DNA of 64,000 nucleotides, from positions 36,456 to 100,455 of the IMG/VR virus record IMGVR_UViG_3300034175_000062. One strand, given 5' to 3'. Both the position numbers and the translations under genes were made by a program. The notes under the pieces were generated by a model. The model was given only the letters and a program-made list of their open reading frames with translations. It was not told the origin of the DNA and made no database searches. Numbering within the stretch: the first letter of the stretch is position 1; the number at the start of each line of letters is the position of its first letter. The stretch comes from a virus. This document shows positions 1-7,323 of the stretch, in pieces.

Positions 1-213
1 GACATTCTGCGCATCTTAGAAGAACAGGTTGCCGAACATAGTGCACGTAATGCTCGGATCATTGCAGCTATCGAAGAGCACAAACAACGCCTGATAGCTG
101 AAGGTCCAGAGGCATGTCTCGACTATCTGAACAAACTCGGCTTTACAAACATTCGGATCCAGCAGGAACAGGAGGAAGACTATGTCCCCACAGTTACAAC
201 GACTCAGCGGTGA
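1..213 (+). CDS. Unknown protein, 5' end cut by window edge
   Basis: Reading frame 1 is open from the first base to a TGA at 211-213, giving about 70 C-terminal residues rich in Glu, Gln, Ala and Leu (begins DILRILEEQVAEHSARNARI). The composition suggests a charged helix or coiled coil. No family is recognised. It overlaps the next gene by 32 bases in another frame and lies on the same strand, so the two are probably co-transcribed from upstream of the window. Confidence 0.6.
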   Translation, partial: DILRILEEQVAEHSARNARIIAAIEEHKQRLIAEGPEACLDYLNKLGFTNIRIQQEQEEDYVPTVTTTQR

Positions 214-478
214 GATCCTCAATCTGATCTCGACGTTTCTCAAACATGGTCTGGTTACTCCTGAAGAGATCGGAACCGTACTGATCATCGACAAGAAGAC
301 CGAGAACGATCAGGCCAATTACACACGTATTCAGCGATTTTTGCTGGATAGCGATGTCTTCAGTGAGAAGTGCGGCTTCGAGATCACTGATCAAGACGCT
401 TACGAGACAATGTGCTCTGAACTGGCTACCGAGCTGCTCGAAAAATTTGTCATGGTGCCTATTGTTGAAAGCGGCTGA
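182..478 (+). CDS. Unknown small protein (98 aa)
   Basis: ATG at 182 follows a strong AGGAGGAAG Shine-Dalgarno that lies inside the end of the preceding gene, which supports both the start and translational coupling. The protein is acidic, probably helical, and has two cysteines. No recognisable domain. It is the last plus-strand gene before the long run of minus-strand genes, so transcription converges at about 480-710; I see no clear terminator there. Confidence 0.75.
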   Translation: MSPQLQRLSGEILNLISTFLKHGLVTPEEIGTVLIIDKKTENDQANYTRIQRFLLDSDVFSEKCGFEITDQDAYETMCSELATELLEKFVMVPIVESG

Positions 479-712
479 GTCGCGCTGAATACAAACTGTC
501 TTTATTCTGTGCGCCAGCTGAAAGCAACTGAACAATCAATCTGAACATTTCGGAAAATTCTGACTAGCGCAAGGATTGAGGCTCCTTTTTGGATACCAAC
601 TCAATGGGAACCCATGGGGCCCCGCAGCGTTACACATTGCCACTTGCGACAAGGGTGCCACCCTTTCGGACGACACCCTTCAGTCATTGTCTGTGTGGGG
701 CGATGCCCTGGA

Positions 713-1048
713 TCAGACCAGGAGCATCATCCGGGCGTCGAACTCTTCCTCGGTCTCGGTGGGCTCGGGGAGGGCTGCGTCACCCAGGACGATGAAGCCC
801 TTGTCCGCGTCGTGGCGGATATCGTCCTGGCGGAGCCCGGCGTCGAAGGCGTCCTGGATGGTCTCGATGCCGGGGGCGAAGTAGCCCTGGAATCGCTCGT
901 AGCTCATCGTGCCCTTCTTCTTGGGGTTCTCGGCCACCACGACCTTCAGCGGGGTCAGGAGGTAGAGGTCCTTCTTCGTCATGGTCTCGCCTTCAGCAGC
1001 GGCCAGGGCGAGGATGGACTGGGCCCAGGTTGCGTTGGTGGTCGTCAT
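713..1048 (-). CDS. Unknown protein, paralogue of the gene at 15291-15938
   Basis: 111 aa. A central block (LKVVVAENPKKKG, then TIQDAFDAG, R..DI, D...GFIVLG) aligns with LMVLCAKNPKRAG, TVEDAFGRG, R..DL, D...GHVIVG of the protein at 15291-15938. The pair is therefore a small phage family built around an NPK(K/R)xG...(T/V)xDAF core with different ends. Function unknown. A TTTACA/TAGAAT promoter lies at 1100-1128, and GGAAGGG precedes the ATG. Last minus-strand gene before the convergent plus-strand pair. Confidence 0.85.
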   Translation of the reverse strand: MTTTNATWAQSILALAAAEGETMTKKDLYLLTPLKVVVAENPKKKGTMSYERFQGYFAPGIETIQDAFDAGLRQDDIRHDADKGFIVLGDAALPEPTETEEEFDARMMLLV

Positions 1049-1099
1049 GGTGATTTCCCTTCCGTTTTGGAGAACCCCTTGTTCCCCTTTGATGTTACC

Positions 1100-1128
1100 A
1101 TTCTATACAATACGCAATGCGTTGTAAA
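1100..1128 (-). promoter_or_regulatory. sigma70-like promoter
   Basis: TTTACA, 17 bp, TAGAAT, reading toward the gene ending at 713. Same architecture as the other early-region promoters. Confidence 0.75.
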
Positions 1129-1240
1129 CGGTTATTTTGATCGAGGCGCAAGTCTTTCTGGCCATCTGAGAGCGATCAACCATGCATGGCACGCTCCTAC
1201 CATGGGACTCAGATCACCTCTGACGCCCTCAACTTTCTCC

Positions 1241-1269
1241 TTTACAAAGTGGATGTATCGACTTAGAAT
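1241..1269 (+). promoter_or_regulatory. Plus-strand promoter antisense to small genes
   Basis: TTTACA (1241-1246), 17 bp, TAGAAT (1264-1269): the same motif as the minus-strand early promoters but pointing the other way. Its predicted start near 1276 would send RNA antisense through the genes at 1281-1699. No supported plus-strand gene follows. Confidence 0.5.
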
Positions 1270-1280
1270 GGGCCATCATC

Positions 1281-1469
1281 CTAAGACAATTTCGGCCTGG
1301 TCTCCCAGTCGACCTTCTCCATCGCGTACCCCATGCGGTAGGCAGCGAGTCGATGATGGTCGAGATCGGGGTTACCGAGTGGCTTGCCGGCGAGGAAGTC
1401 CTCCTGTCCCTGCTTGTACGCGTCGTGTTCTGCTGGAGCGTCGTTCCGCGGCTTTACGCTGATATGCAT
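1281..1469 (-). CDS. Unknown small protein (62 aa)
   Basis: The chosen ATG (1469) has CAGGAGAC a few bases upstream; a longer frame exists but lacks a ribosome site. Core features are KQGQEDFLAGKP and HHRLAAYRMGYAM, resembling the short 'xxGxxAxxxGxP' phage/bacterial small proteins of unknown role. It overlaps the end of the upstream gene by 16 bases, so it is the second gene of the run started by the promoter at 1726-1754. Confidence 0.75.
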   Translation of the reverse strand: MHISVKPRNDAPAEHDAYKQGQEDFLAGKPLGNPDLDHHRLAAYRMGYAMEKVDWETRPKLS

Positions 1470-1699
1470 AGCGCTGTCTCCTGGTTGTGATAGACGGCGA
1501 TAGCGAGCGCCCAATACTGTAGCGACTCGTACGGCACGCCTTCGATCTCTTTCGGTACGCCCTGTGGACGCTGACCGTGGAAGATAATTGCCCACTGATC
1601 GTGGCCCATATATCGAGCCTGAGCGTAGAGGATCTTCTCGTCGTTGCTGACGAAGTGCAGCTGGTCTTCCTTGCGGATCCAGGTGATGCTAGTCGACAT
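1454..1699 (-). CDS. Unknown small protein (81 aa)
   Basis: Starts MSTSITWIRKEDQLHF after AAGGAGGATAACG. Aromatic-rich, no membrane segment, no recognised domain. First gene of a two-gene run. Confidence 0.8.
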   Translation of the reverse strand: MSTSITWIRKEDQLHFVSNDEKILYAQARYMGHDQWAIIFHGQRPQGVPKEIEGVPYESLQYWALAIAVYHNQETALCISA

Positions 1700-1725
1700 C
1701 GTTATCCTCCTTGCCTTACCCTCTT

Positions 1726-1754
1726 ATTCTATCATGAGATCAATGCCATGTAAA
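1726..1754 (-). promoter_or_regulatory. sigma70-like promoter
   Basis: TTTACA, 17 bp, TAGAAT upstream of the 1454-1699 and 1281-1469 genes. Confidence 0.75.
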
Positions 1755-1837
1755 GGGCTATTTTAGCGCTCGCAATCAAGGCCACGCCATCAATGCCTAT
1801 CTAGACGCGCAATGCGCCCGCTGGTCGATCGATCGAT

Positions 1838-2029
1838 TCAGCTGTTATACTGCACAGACTCGATACAGTCGGCCGCGATAGTGAGAGTATCGAAGGGGCT
1901 GTTGCTCTTCGATGTGTCCATGACGACCTCGTTGTGCTCCTGGTGATAGGCGCTGATGTGTCCACGATACTCGGCACCGCTCTTGGTCCGGATGATGCAC
2001 TGTAGATCGAGAAGTGGGTTCAAACGCAT
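1838..2029 (-). CDS. Unknown small beta-rich protein (63 aa)
   Basis: Pattern of alternating hydrophobics with EYRGHISAY and a final TLTIAADCIESVQY strand. This looks like a small beta barrel (Sm/SH3-like) but that is only an impression from the strand pattern. GGGAGCGCGCA precedes the ATG. The leader from the promoter at 2081-2109 is about 45 bases and can form a short GGGA/TCCC hairpin. Confidence 0.75.
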   Translation of the reverse strand: MRLNPLLDLQCIIRTKSGAEYRGHISAYHQEHNEVVMDTSKSNSPFDTLTIAADCIESVQYNS

Positions 2030-2080
2030 TGCGCGCTCCCTAGCAGAAAAGTGGAGGGATTTTGCTCCCTTGATACACCC

Positions 2081-2109
2081 ATTCTAATACGATTCGCAGT
2101 GAGTGTAAA
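2081..2109 (-). promoter_or_regulatory. sigma70-like promoter
   Basis: TTTACA, 17 bp, TAGAAT for the gene at 1838-2029. Confidence 0.75.
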
Positions 2110-2570
2110 GGACTATTTTTGATGCGCAATGCGCCGGCTGGCGTTTGTTCGATCCTGCAAGGGCGGATGTATAGGGTAGTCCTCATTGCGCCCTACGGAA
2201 CTACATTGCAGAACATTGCATCTGCATGGCGATTTCAATAGCGAAATATCCCGGGTCACTGAGTTCTTGCGAACAGCTGGTCGAACGCCGGGTTGAGTGA
2301 GGTGGGGTGTTTCGATAACAGGGATTAAATCCATGTCGTTCAGACACCATTGTTTTCTGATCATATACATCGCCTATTGACGTTTGTATGTACGTTGCAT
2401 TAGAGTAATGCATCAGCCCTACGTCGTCTATAGGAATATTGTACACGCGTCTACGCAGCGATGGATGTTTATTCTCCTATCGCTTATTAGCTATTAGATA
2501 TCGTGTATGATCGTCTGAGAAATAGACGCGTAAGTATCGTTTCTTGTTATAGAAAGATTGATGGTACGTC
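2110..2570. other. Stretch without a supported gene
   Basis: Two minus-strand frames of 81-85 codons cross this stretch, but neither has a Shine-Dalgarno, a promoter or a plausible start (one begins at GTG), and their composition is unlike the neighbours. A weak plus-strand promoter-like sequence (TTGACG, 18 bp, TAGAGT, 2377-2406) leads into no gene. I see nothing else; it may be a decayed gene. Confidence 0.5.
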
Positions 2571-2591
2571 ATGAAGACGAGATGGATGATG

Positions 2592-2819
2592 TTATCCCGG
2601 ATGACGACGGCTCCATTCGAGGAAGCTGATCGCTCGAGCATGCGGGTTCTGGATCAGGAAGGAGTCGCCACGATTACGGTCGCGGAAGAAGCCCCAGTAC
2701 CAGTACCAGTTGAAGCGATCGCCCTTTATCTCGAAGATGTCGCTGATCGTGAAGTCGCCGGTATTGAGGTCACCCTGGAATGCGACGACACGGATCGGCT
2801 TGTCGTGTTCTACGATCAT
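2592..2819 (-). CDS. Unknown small protein (75 aa)
   Basis: Shares an ATGA start/stop overlap with the upstream gene (2816-2819), so it is translationally coupled. Aromatic-rich middle (RFNWYWYWGFF). No recognised domain. Confidence 0.75.
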   Translation of the reverse strand: MIVEHDKPIRVVAFQGDLNTGDFTISDIFEIKGDRFNWYWYWGFFRDRNRGDSFLIQNPHARAISFLEWSRRHPG

Positions 2820-3019
2820 GCTACGTACTCCCCGGCTGCTTTTCTAGCTTCGACGCCACACTGATAGCAGCGAGTCTCGTCGCCTACCCGGTGTGCGTTA
2901 GGACGCGATTGGTTCATCTTCCCCACGTGGTCGCATTCTTCGAAGGAGACGAGGACGACACTAGGCGTCGCTTCGACTTTCTTCACGGTGCGAAAGATTC
3001 CACGAGGGTCGATTGACAT
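2816..3019 (-). CDS. Unknown small protein with CxxC motif (67 aa)
   Basis: Contains CDHVGK and, about 20 residues on, CYQCGVE, which could bind one zinc ion. Preceded by AAGGAGACAGGAA and the promoter at 3041-3068. First gene of a two-gene run. Confidence 0.8.
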   Translation of the reverse strand: MSIDPRGIFRTVKKVEATPSVVLVSFEECDHVGKMNQSRPNAHRVGDETRCYQCGVEARKAAGEYVA

Positions 3020-3040
3020 TTCCTGTCTCCTTATACGCTC

Positions 3041-3068
3041 ATTCTATACAGTCGGCGGAAAACGTCAA
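3041..3068 (-). promoter_or_regulatory. sigma70-like promoter
   Basis: TTGACG, 16 bp, TAGAAT, followed by GTATAAGGAGA, the combined promoter/Shine-Dalgarno module repeated through this region. Confidence 0.8.
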
Positions 3069-3104
3069 CAAGAATGTTACCCTTGACGTTTGTTTTTCTG
3101 CGAC

Positions 3105-3542
3105 TTAGTATGTGAGCTGATACCAGACGTCGACTTCTTCGATGAGCTGGGCTGGAGTCTTATCATCGATCGTCGTTTTGAAGATGGGAGCCGGTCCTAC
3201 ACCCGGAACGTGGATCGCGCTGTTCGCAGCGTAGTCCAGTTCGATGTTGTAGAAGAACTTGTGGTCGTACTGCCAGCTCTGGTCGTCGTAGAAGTCTGGG
3301 ATCGTGTGGCCATCCTCGATACCGACGACTCGATTGCGCTCCTCACCGTCCGCCTTGTGGTCGTGTTCGACGATGATCTGACGCTCGTTGCGTGGCGCAG
3401 GGAGGGCACCAGCACTGCCCATGATCGACGGGAAGATGATGCCCCGCACGGCAGCGTTAAAGTGGTCGCCGAAGACGCCATGATGCTCGGAACCCTCGTG
3501 GGCGCCGATAGCGCCGATGAGTGCTGGATGGTGTGCCGTCAT
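3105..3542 (-). CDS. Unknown protein (145 aa)
   Basis: His-rich N-terminus (MTAHHPALIGAIGAHEGSEHH), then an acidic and aromatic C-terminal half. No domain recognised. Monocistronic: own promoter at 3563-3590 and AAGGAGACAGGT before the ATG. Confidence 0.8.
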   Translation of the reverse strand: MTAHHPALIGAIGAHEGSEHHGVFGDHFNAAVRGIIFPSIMGSAGALPAPRNERQIIVEHDHKADGEERNRVVGIEDGHTIPDFYDDQSWQYDHKFFYNIELDYAANSAIHVPGVGPAPIFKTTIDDKTPAQLIEEVDVWYQLTY

Positions 3543-3562
3543 ACCTGTCTCCTTATACGCCT

Positions 3563-3590
3563 ATTCTATCACGTGACGGGAAATCGTCAA
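3563..3590 (-). promoter_or_regulatory. sigma70-like promoter
   Basis: TTGACG, 16 bp, TAGAAT, with an AAGGAGA ribosome site downstream. Confidence 0.8.
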
Positions 3591-3596
3591 GGACTA

Positions 3597-3842
3597 TTAT
3601 GACTCCTGCCTAATGACGAACTGTCGATCGAAGCCATTCGCTGCCAGATAGAGGAAGTCTGACGACATGCCGCCATGTTCACCCCACTCGATCGCTGGAT
3701 CGAAGTCGACATAGCCAGCCTCTTCGGCCTGCTTCTGACAGTACTCGATCGCTTCGCCGGGCGTGTCGAAGGTCTTCACCTCGTCGATACGTACGCCGAC
3801 CTTCGGGTCAAGATCGATGTTGACAAATGTGTAGCGGCGCAC
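3597..3842 (-). CDS. Unknown small protein (81 aa)
   Basis: Starts MRRYTFVNIDLDPKVGVRID, followed by TPGEAIEYCQKQAEEAGY, a beta-strand/helix pattern also seen at 5081-5320 and 4065-4253 (a strand pair followed by an 'A..YC' helix). Unknown function. Third gene of the run from the 4275-4303 promoter. Confidence 0.8.
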   Translation of the reverse strand: MRRYTFVNIDLDPKVGVRIDEVKTFDTPGEAIEYCQKQAEEAGYVDFDPAIEWGEHGGMSSDFLYLAANGFDRQFVIRQES

Positions 3843-3844
3843 TA

Positions 3845-4072
3845 CTATTCATCCTTCTCGATCAGGGCGTAGATCGAGTTCCGGGTCTCGGCGTACTGAA
3901 CGCCGTCCTCTTCGAACATCGATACGACCGGCGACGTGATGATATAGTCGCCAGTCTCTGCGCCGGCTGCTTCCTGGTTGAGCATCGCCTTACCGCGGAT
4001 GCGATGATCGGCGTAGTGGCGATACTCCTTCCAGTTACGGAGGACGTTGACGATCTTCTTGCCGTTACGCAT
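3845..4072 (-). CDS. Unknown small protein (75 aa)
   Basis: Basic N-terminus (MRNGKKIVNVLRNWKEYRHY) and acidic end. Overlaps the upstream gene by 8 bases and sits 2 bases from the downstream one. No domain recognised. Confidence 0.8.
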   Translation of the reverse strand: MRNGKKIVNVLRNWKEYRHYADHRIRGKAMLNQEAAGAETGDYIITSPVVSMFEEDGVQYAETRNSIYALIEKDE

Positions 4073-4253
4073 CGCGCTTTTCCCCGTTGCTGATGATGTG
4101 GACGACCTGCCACTTCTCGGTGTCGAAGATGACGAATTCCGAGGTGCCGAACTCTTTCGACGTTGCCATCGCGAAGCGGACTGCGTTGGCGTAGAGGCCG
4201 AAGCGGCCCCAGAGGACGAAGGGATTGTCCTTACGATATACGACTAGATGCAT
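4065..4253 (-). CDS. Unknown small protein (62 aa)
   Basis: First gene of a three-gene run; AAGGAGAGCGGTT precedes its ATG. Strand-helix-strand pattern (LVVYRKDN, ANAVRFAMATSKEFG, EFVIFDTEKWQVVHII). No domain recognised. Confidence 0.8.
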   Translation of the reverse strand: MHLVVYRKDNPFVLWGRFGLYANAVRFAMATSKEFGTSEFVIFDTEKWQVVHIISNGEKRDA

Positions 4254-4274
4254 AACCGCTCTCCTTATACACCC

Positions 4275-4303
4275 ATTCTAATACGATACGCCATCCTTGT
4301 AAA
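4275..4303 (-). promoter_or_regulatory. sigma70-like promoter
   Basis: TTTACA, 17 bp, TAGAAT for the run 4253 to 3597. Confidence 0.8.
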
Positions 4304-4306
4304 GGA

Positions 4307-4567
4307 CTATCTTAGCGCCTCCGTGATCATATTGTACCGACCGCGACCGGCCGCCTTGACCGTCACCTTGTACTTCTTGCCCTCGATCTCGAACGCGAAG
4401 CCGAACGGACGCTTGTACGCCTTGATGCATGGGACGCCGGCGAACCTGGTCGCGGCAGCACGATACTCCTCGATGTCCTCGTACTGTTTCTCGTCCTGCC
4501 AGCGCTCGTACAGGTTGAGGACCCACGGCGCCTTCATGATCTCTTCGACCTTCGCAGGGAATGGCAT
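4307..4567 (-). CDS. Unknown small protein (86 aa)
   Basis: Probably alpha/beta, with a C-terminal basic strand segment (GKKYKVTVKAAGRGRY). It starts 2 bases after the stop of the upstream membrane micro-protein, which supplies the GGAGAATAACG ribosome site. Confidence 0.8.
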   Translation of the reverse strand: MPFPAKVEEIMKAPWVLNLYERWQDEKQYEDIEEYRAAATRFAGVPCIKAYKRPFGFAFEIEGKKYKVTVKAAGRGRYNMITEALR

Positions 4568-4569
4568 CG

Positions 4570-4689
4570 TTATTCTCCGATCTCGAACAGGGTGTTGATG
4601 AAGTTGGTGACGATGTTCGTCTTCGAGTCGATGATCAGGAGGGCGATAGCCGCCGAACCAATTGCCATGACTACTAGAAGCGTTCCCAT
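4570..4689 (-). CDS. Membrane micro-protein (39 aa)
   Basis: Begins MGTLLVVMAIGSAAIALLII, one predicted membrane helix, then a short polar tail ending FINTLFEIGE. GAGGGAATAGGCA precedes the ATG and a promoter lies at 4715-4742. Probably an early inner-membrane peptide; target unknown. Confidence 0.75.
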   Translation of the reverse strand: MGTLLVVMAIGSAAIALLIIDSKTNIVTNFINTLFEIGE

Positions 4690-4714
4690 TGCCTATTCCC
4701 TCATTTGATAACCC

Positions 4715-4742
4715 ATTCTATCACGATACAGAAAAACGTCAA
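4715..4742 (-). promoter_or_regulatory. sigma70-like promoter
   Basis: TTGACG, 16 bp, TAGAAT for genes 4689 to 4307. Confidence 0.8.
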
Positions 4743-4778
4743 GGTATATTTCAACCTTGACGTTTGCTGTAGTTCGTG

Positions 4779-5021
4779 TTAGTCTTCGGTCTTAGTGATC
4801 AAAAATGGAGGCTCGAAGTCGGTATGTTCCGGAACGTGGTCGTTCAACCAGGCGATGATCTCGTCAGACTCACCTGAGACTGACTGAGTGTCCTCGTCGT
4901 AGTCTGGGTGGTGTACGAGGTAGCCATTGAACTCGTCGTTCAGATATTCGACGATCTCGGACTCGTTGCTGAAGTCCTCTTCGAAGTCCATCTCGTTGTC
5001 GTTGTGGACGATCTTGACCAT
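4779..5021 (-). CDS. Unknown acidic protein (80 aa)
   Basis: The chosen start (MVKIVHNDNEMDFEEDF) has AAGGAGAATAGTAGC upstream and lies downstream of the promoter at 5045-5072; the longer frame would overlap that promoter. Strongly acidic, DNA-mimic-like composition, but no known inhibitor family is recognised. Confidence 0.8.
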   Translation of the reverse strand: MVKIVHNDNEMDFEEDFSNESEIVEYLNDEFNGYLVHHPDYDEDTQSVSGESDEIIAWLNDHVPEHTDFEPPFLITKTED

Positions 5022-5044
5022 GCTACTATTCTCCTTACAGGAAT

Positions 5045-5072
5045 ATACTAACACGATAGCCAGAAATGTCAA
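5045..5072 (-). promoter_or_regulatory. sigma70-like promoter
   Basis: TTGACA, 16 bp, TAGTAT. Confidence 0.8.
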
Positions 5073-5080
5073 TAACTAAG

Positions 5081-5320
5081 TTAGTCGACCTCCATGAAGA
5101 AGGAGATGATGACCTTCTCGTCTGCAGGCCCGCTGTCGATGACCTCTCTGTCCATGAGCAGATCGACCTCGTCCTCCTGGAGTCCGAGTTCCCGGCGACA
5201 GTACCGAAGCGCTTCAGCGAATCGTGTGAAGACCTTGATCTCGGCCTTGTTGTAGCCGCCGCCGATCAGCTCGGGCTGGTGGTTGACCGTCTCCTGCGAG
5301 ACTACAGTGTACCTCTTCAT
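5081..5320 (-). CDS. Unknown small protein (79 aa)
   Basis: Starts MKRYTVVSQETVNHQPE with a central FAEALRYCRRELG helix; general layout like the gene at 3597-3842. ATGA coupling to the upstream gene. Confidence 0.8.
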   Translation of the reverse strand: MKRYTVVSQETVNHQPELIGGGYNKAEIKVFTRFAEALRYCRRELGLQEDEVDLLMDREVIDSGPADEKVIISFFMEVD

Positions 5321-5673
5321 TTCGTCACCTTCTTTCTGAGTGGTCGTGGGATCACATTGCGCGGATTGTCGACGCGACAGGCGGTGCCACGACCACGATC
5401 GCTATCACGATTATATCGCCAGCCGGTGGTGTGCTCTTCGCCATCGAGCATGACCGTTTCTCCATCGCTGAAGCGGACACATTCGTATTTGCCGATCTCG
5501 ATGCAGGTGACCTCAGTGCCATCGAGGCACTTGTACGTCTCACCGAGAACGAATGGCTCGGTCGGGTTATCGCGACGATGATCGTGGTATGCTTTCGACA
5601 ACGCCATGTATGCGATATACGCATCGCCGGTGAGGGCTTCATCCTCGATGTAGAGCGTAACCGTAACCGTCAT
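5317..5673 (-). CDS. Unknown protein (118 aa)
   Basis: Two parts: an N-terminal helix (GDAYIAYMALSKAYHDHRR) and a beta-rich second half (ETYKCLDGTEVTCIEIGKYECVRFSDGETVMLDGEEHT) resembling a small SH3-like barrel. Basic C-terminal tail (RPLRKKVTK). AAGGAGACAGGGT precedes the ATG. Confidence 0.8.
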   Translation of the reverse strand: MTVTVTLYIEDEALTGDAYIAYMALSKAYHDHRRDNPTEPFVLGETYKCLDGTEVTCIEIGKYECVRFSDGETVMLDGEEHTTGWRYNRDSDRGRGTACRVDNPRNVIPRPLRKKVTK

Positions 5674-5694
5674 ACCCTGTCTCCTTATACACCC

Positions 5695-5723
5695 ATTCTA
5701 TAACGATTGGGCCACATTGTAAA
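5695..5723 (-). promoter_or_regulatory. sigma70-like promoter
   Basis: TTTACA, 17 bp, TAGAAT for genes 5673 and 5320. Confidence 0.8.
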
Positions 5724-5743
5724 GGCATTTGTTTGCCTTGACA

Positions 5744-6118
5744 TTACCGCCAGATCGGATAGAGTGTATCGGTGAGCATGTTGATGTCCTCGAGGATCGT
5801 GTCTCGCTGGTGATCGACTTCTTCCAGTGCGCCTCTCTCAGATTGATCCAGAGTGCCCTCTTCATGCTTCACCATGAGCTCCTCCCAATACGGAGTAATC
5901 TCACTCAGAAGGGCATTCAGCTTATCGATTTTACCCTTTGCTTCCTTCTTAGCAGCAGCCTTATCCGCCCTCTCCTGCCTCTCCCAGATCTTCTTCGTCC
6001 TGGCTCGCTCTTGCTCGGCCTCACGTTGACGCTTGATAGCGCCCGAACGGAGTGCGACGAGGTTTGCGTTGGCCTGGCGCCGAAGCTGCACGACGTCTGT
6101 TTGCTTCCAGTACATCAC
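5744..6118 (-). CDS. Coiled-coil protein (124 aa)
   Basis: Residues about 25-70 are almost entirely Lys/Arg/Glu/Ala (KRQREAEQERARTKK, ADKAAAKKEAKGK), a long charged helix, followed by LNALLSEITPYWEEL and an acidic helix. Probably an extended coiled coil; partner unknown. Coupled by ATGA to the upstream gene. Confidence 0.8.
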   Translation of the reverse strand: MMYWKQTDVVQLRRQANANLVALRSGAIKRQREAEQERARTKKIWERQERADKAAAKKEAKGKIDKLNALLSEITPYWEELMVKHEEGTLDQSERGALEEVDHQRDTILEDINMLTDTLYPIWR

Positions 6119-6402
6119 AGGCTCGCATCGATACGGTGGATGGTGTACGAATGAGCCCGCTTATCGGCCCGGTCGGTACGCTCGTGGTCGTCGATCTTCT
6201 TCTCGATCTCATCGAACGAGTTGCCGATGAACATGATGCCGTAGACGTAGCACCAGAAGAACGTCGTGTTGTCCGTCCGGAAGAAGAAGCCGCCCATCGT
6301 GCAGTGGTAGACGTACTTAGCGTCCTTATCGCCGTAGACGTGCTCCGGGATCATCGGCCAGCCGATACGTTCCGCGTTCTCTGGGGTGTTAAGATAGAGC
6401 AT
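6115..6402 (-). CDS. Unknown protein (95 aa)
   Basis: Aromatic-rich core (YVYHCTMGGFFF, TTFFWCYVYGIMFIGNSFDEIEKKIDDH). The hydrophobic stretch alternates with polar residues, so I read it as buried strands rather than a membrane helix. First gene of a two-gene run; AAGGAGATTGAG precedes its ATG. Confidence 0.8.
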   Translation of the reverse strand: MLYLNTPENAERIGWPMIPEHVYGDKDAKYVYHCTMGGFFFRTDNTTFFWCYVYGIMFIGNSFDEIEKKIDDHERTDRADKRAHSYTIHRIDASL

Positions 6403-6422
6403 CTCAATCTCCTTATAAAGAG

Positions 6423-6451
6423 ATACTATAACGATTGGGCAGAAACGTCAA
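6423..6451 (-). promoter_or_regulatory. sigma70-like promoter
   Basis: TTGACG, 17 bp, TAGTAT for genes 6402 and 6118. Confidence 0.8.
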
Positions 6452-6459
6452 GGGCTATT

Positions 6460-6927
6460 TTACCCTTGACAAATGAAGTTAGGGACATACTCCTTCTGGT
6501 AGAGGATCTTCTCGATGACTGCACGATCACGATTGACCCATTGCTGATTGCTCAGGACGAGATAGTACTCCTTCGTCTCTGGCAGGAACTGGATGAAGTA
6601 GCGATCGACGTACTTGTAGCCGGACGATGTATCGCCTTCATCGATGCCGTAGCACTCAGCGAAGTCCTTGTCGCTCTGATCGACGAGCTTCTCCGTCATC
6701 CTGAACTCCTCGAAGGAGAGCGGCGTCAGGCCGAAGGTCATCTGCATGATGTCGTAGAGCCGCGCCAGCGATGCGTTCGAGAGGGCGTGGACCTTATTGC
6801 GTGCTTCCTTCGCCATCAGATAGGCGTCGGTCTTCGGCATGCTGTCGGTCTTGTAGTAGAGCTGCAAGTCGTCGAACATGTTCTGGACTTTGATCGCCTT
6901 CTGATAGGTATCGAGTTCCTTACGCAT
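6460..6927 (-). CDS. Unknown protein (155 aa)
   Basis: The start MRKELDTYQK is fixed by AAGGAGAACACC; a longer frame overlaps the promoter. Helical N-terminal two thirds, then a beta-rich end (YFIQFLPETKEYYLVLSNQQW). Monocistronic. No domain recognised. Confidence 0.8.
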   Translation of the reverse strand: MRKELDTYQKAIKVQNMFDDLQLYYKTDSMPKTDAYLMAKEARNKVHALSNASLARLYDIMQMTFGLTPLSFEEFRMTEKLVDQSDKDFAECYGIDEGDTSSGYKYVDRYFIQFLPETKEYYLVLSNQQWVNRDRAVIEKILYQKEYVPNFICQG

Positions 6928-6955
6928 GGTGTTCTCCTTGCCTCTTGATACACCC

Positions 6956-6983
6956 ATTCTAATACGATACACAGAAACGTCAA
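6956..6983 (-). promoter_or_regulatory. sigma70-like promoter
   Basis: TTGACG, 16 bp, TAGAAT. Confidence 0.8.
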
Positions 6984-7019
6984 GGCATATTTTTACCTTG
7001 ACGTTTGTTGTGGACTGTA

Positions 7020-7319
7020 TTAGACCGATTCAGCTAACCAAGTCTCAACGCGATGCACTAGCTCGAGGCGAGGGATCTTCGACCCGCCCATGATCACCAG
7101 CGTATTTTCTGGTCCGACCGGAGAGACGAACTGAGCGACATCAGCCTCATCGTCTACGTCGATCACACAGAAGCCGTGAGTGACGCCGCTATCGCCGGTA
7201 TAAGCCGGGATGCCGTTGTTCTCGGCTTCGGAGTCGAATGGGACGTCCTCTACATGCTCATAGACGAGCTTGCCGAGTGTAGCGTTCCAGGTGTAGCTGA
7301 AGATGGCGTGTAATCGCAT
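7020..7319 (-). CDS. Unknown protein (99 aa)
   Basis: Beta-rich (MRLHAIFSYTWNATLG, TLVIMGGSKIPRLELV). Third gene of the run from the 7928-7956 promoter. No domain recognised. Confidence 0.75.
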   Translation of the reverse strand: MRLHAIFSYTWNATLGKLVYEHVEDVPFDSEAENNGIPAYTGDSGVTHGFCVIDVDDEADVAQFVSPVGPENTLVIMGGSKIPRLELVHRVETWLAESV

Positions 7320-7323
7320 GTCG

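Noticed and set aside
614-1462. 282-codon open plus-strand frame
   Set aside because: It crosses three minus-strand genes with their own promoters and ribosome sites; it has no Shine-Dalgarno and arises from GC-rich codons on the other strand.
2113-2446. Two overlapping minus-strand frames of 81-85 codons
   Set aside because: No Shine-Dalgarno, a GTG start in one, and no promoter; treated as unassigned sequence.
6052-6948. 298-codon plus-strand frame
   Set aside because: Mirror of the minus-strand genes 5744-6927, each with promoter or coupling; no ribosome site on the plus strand.
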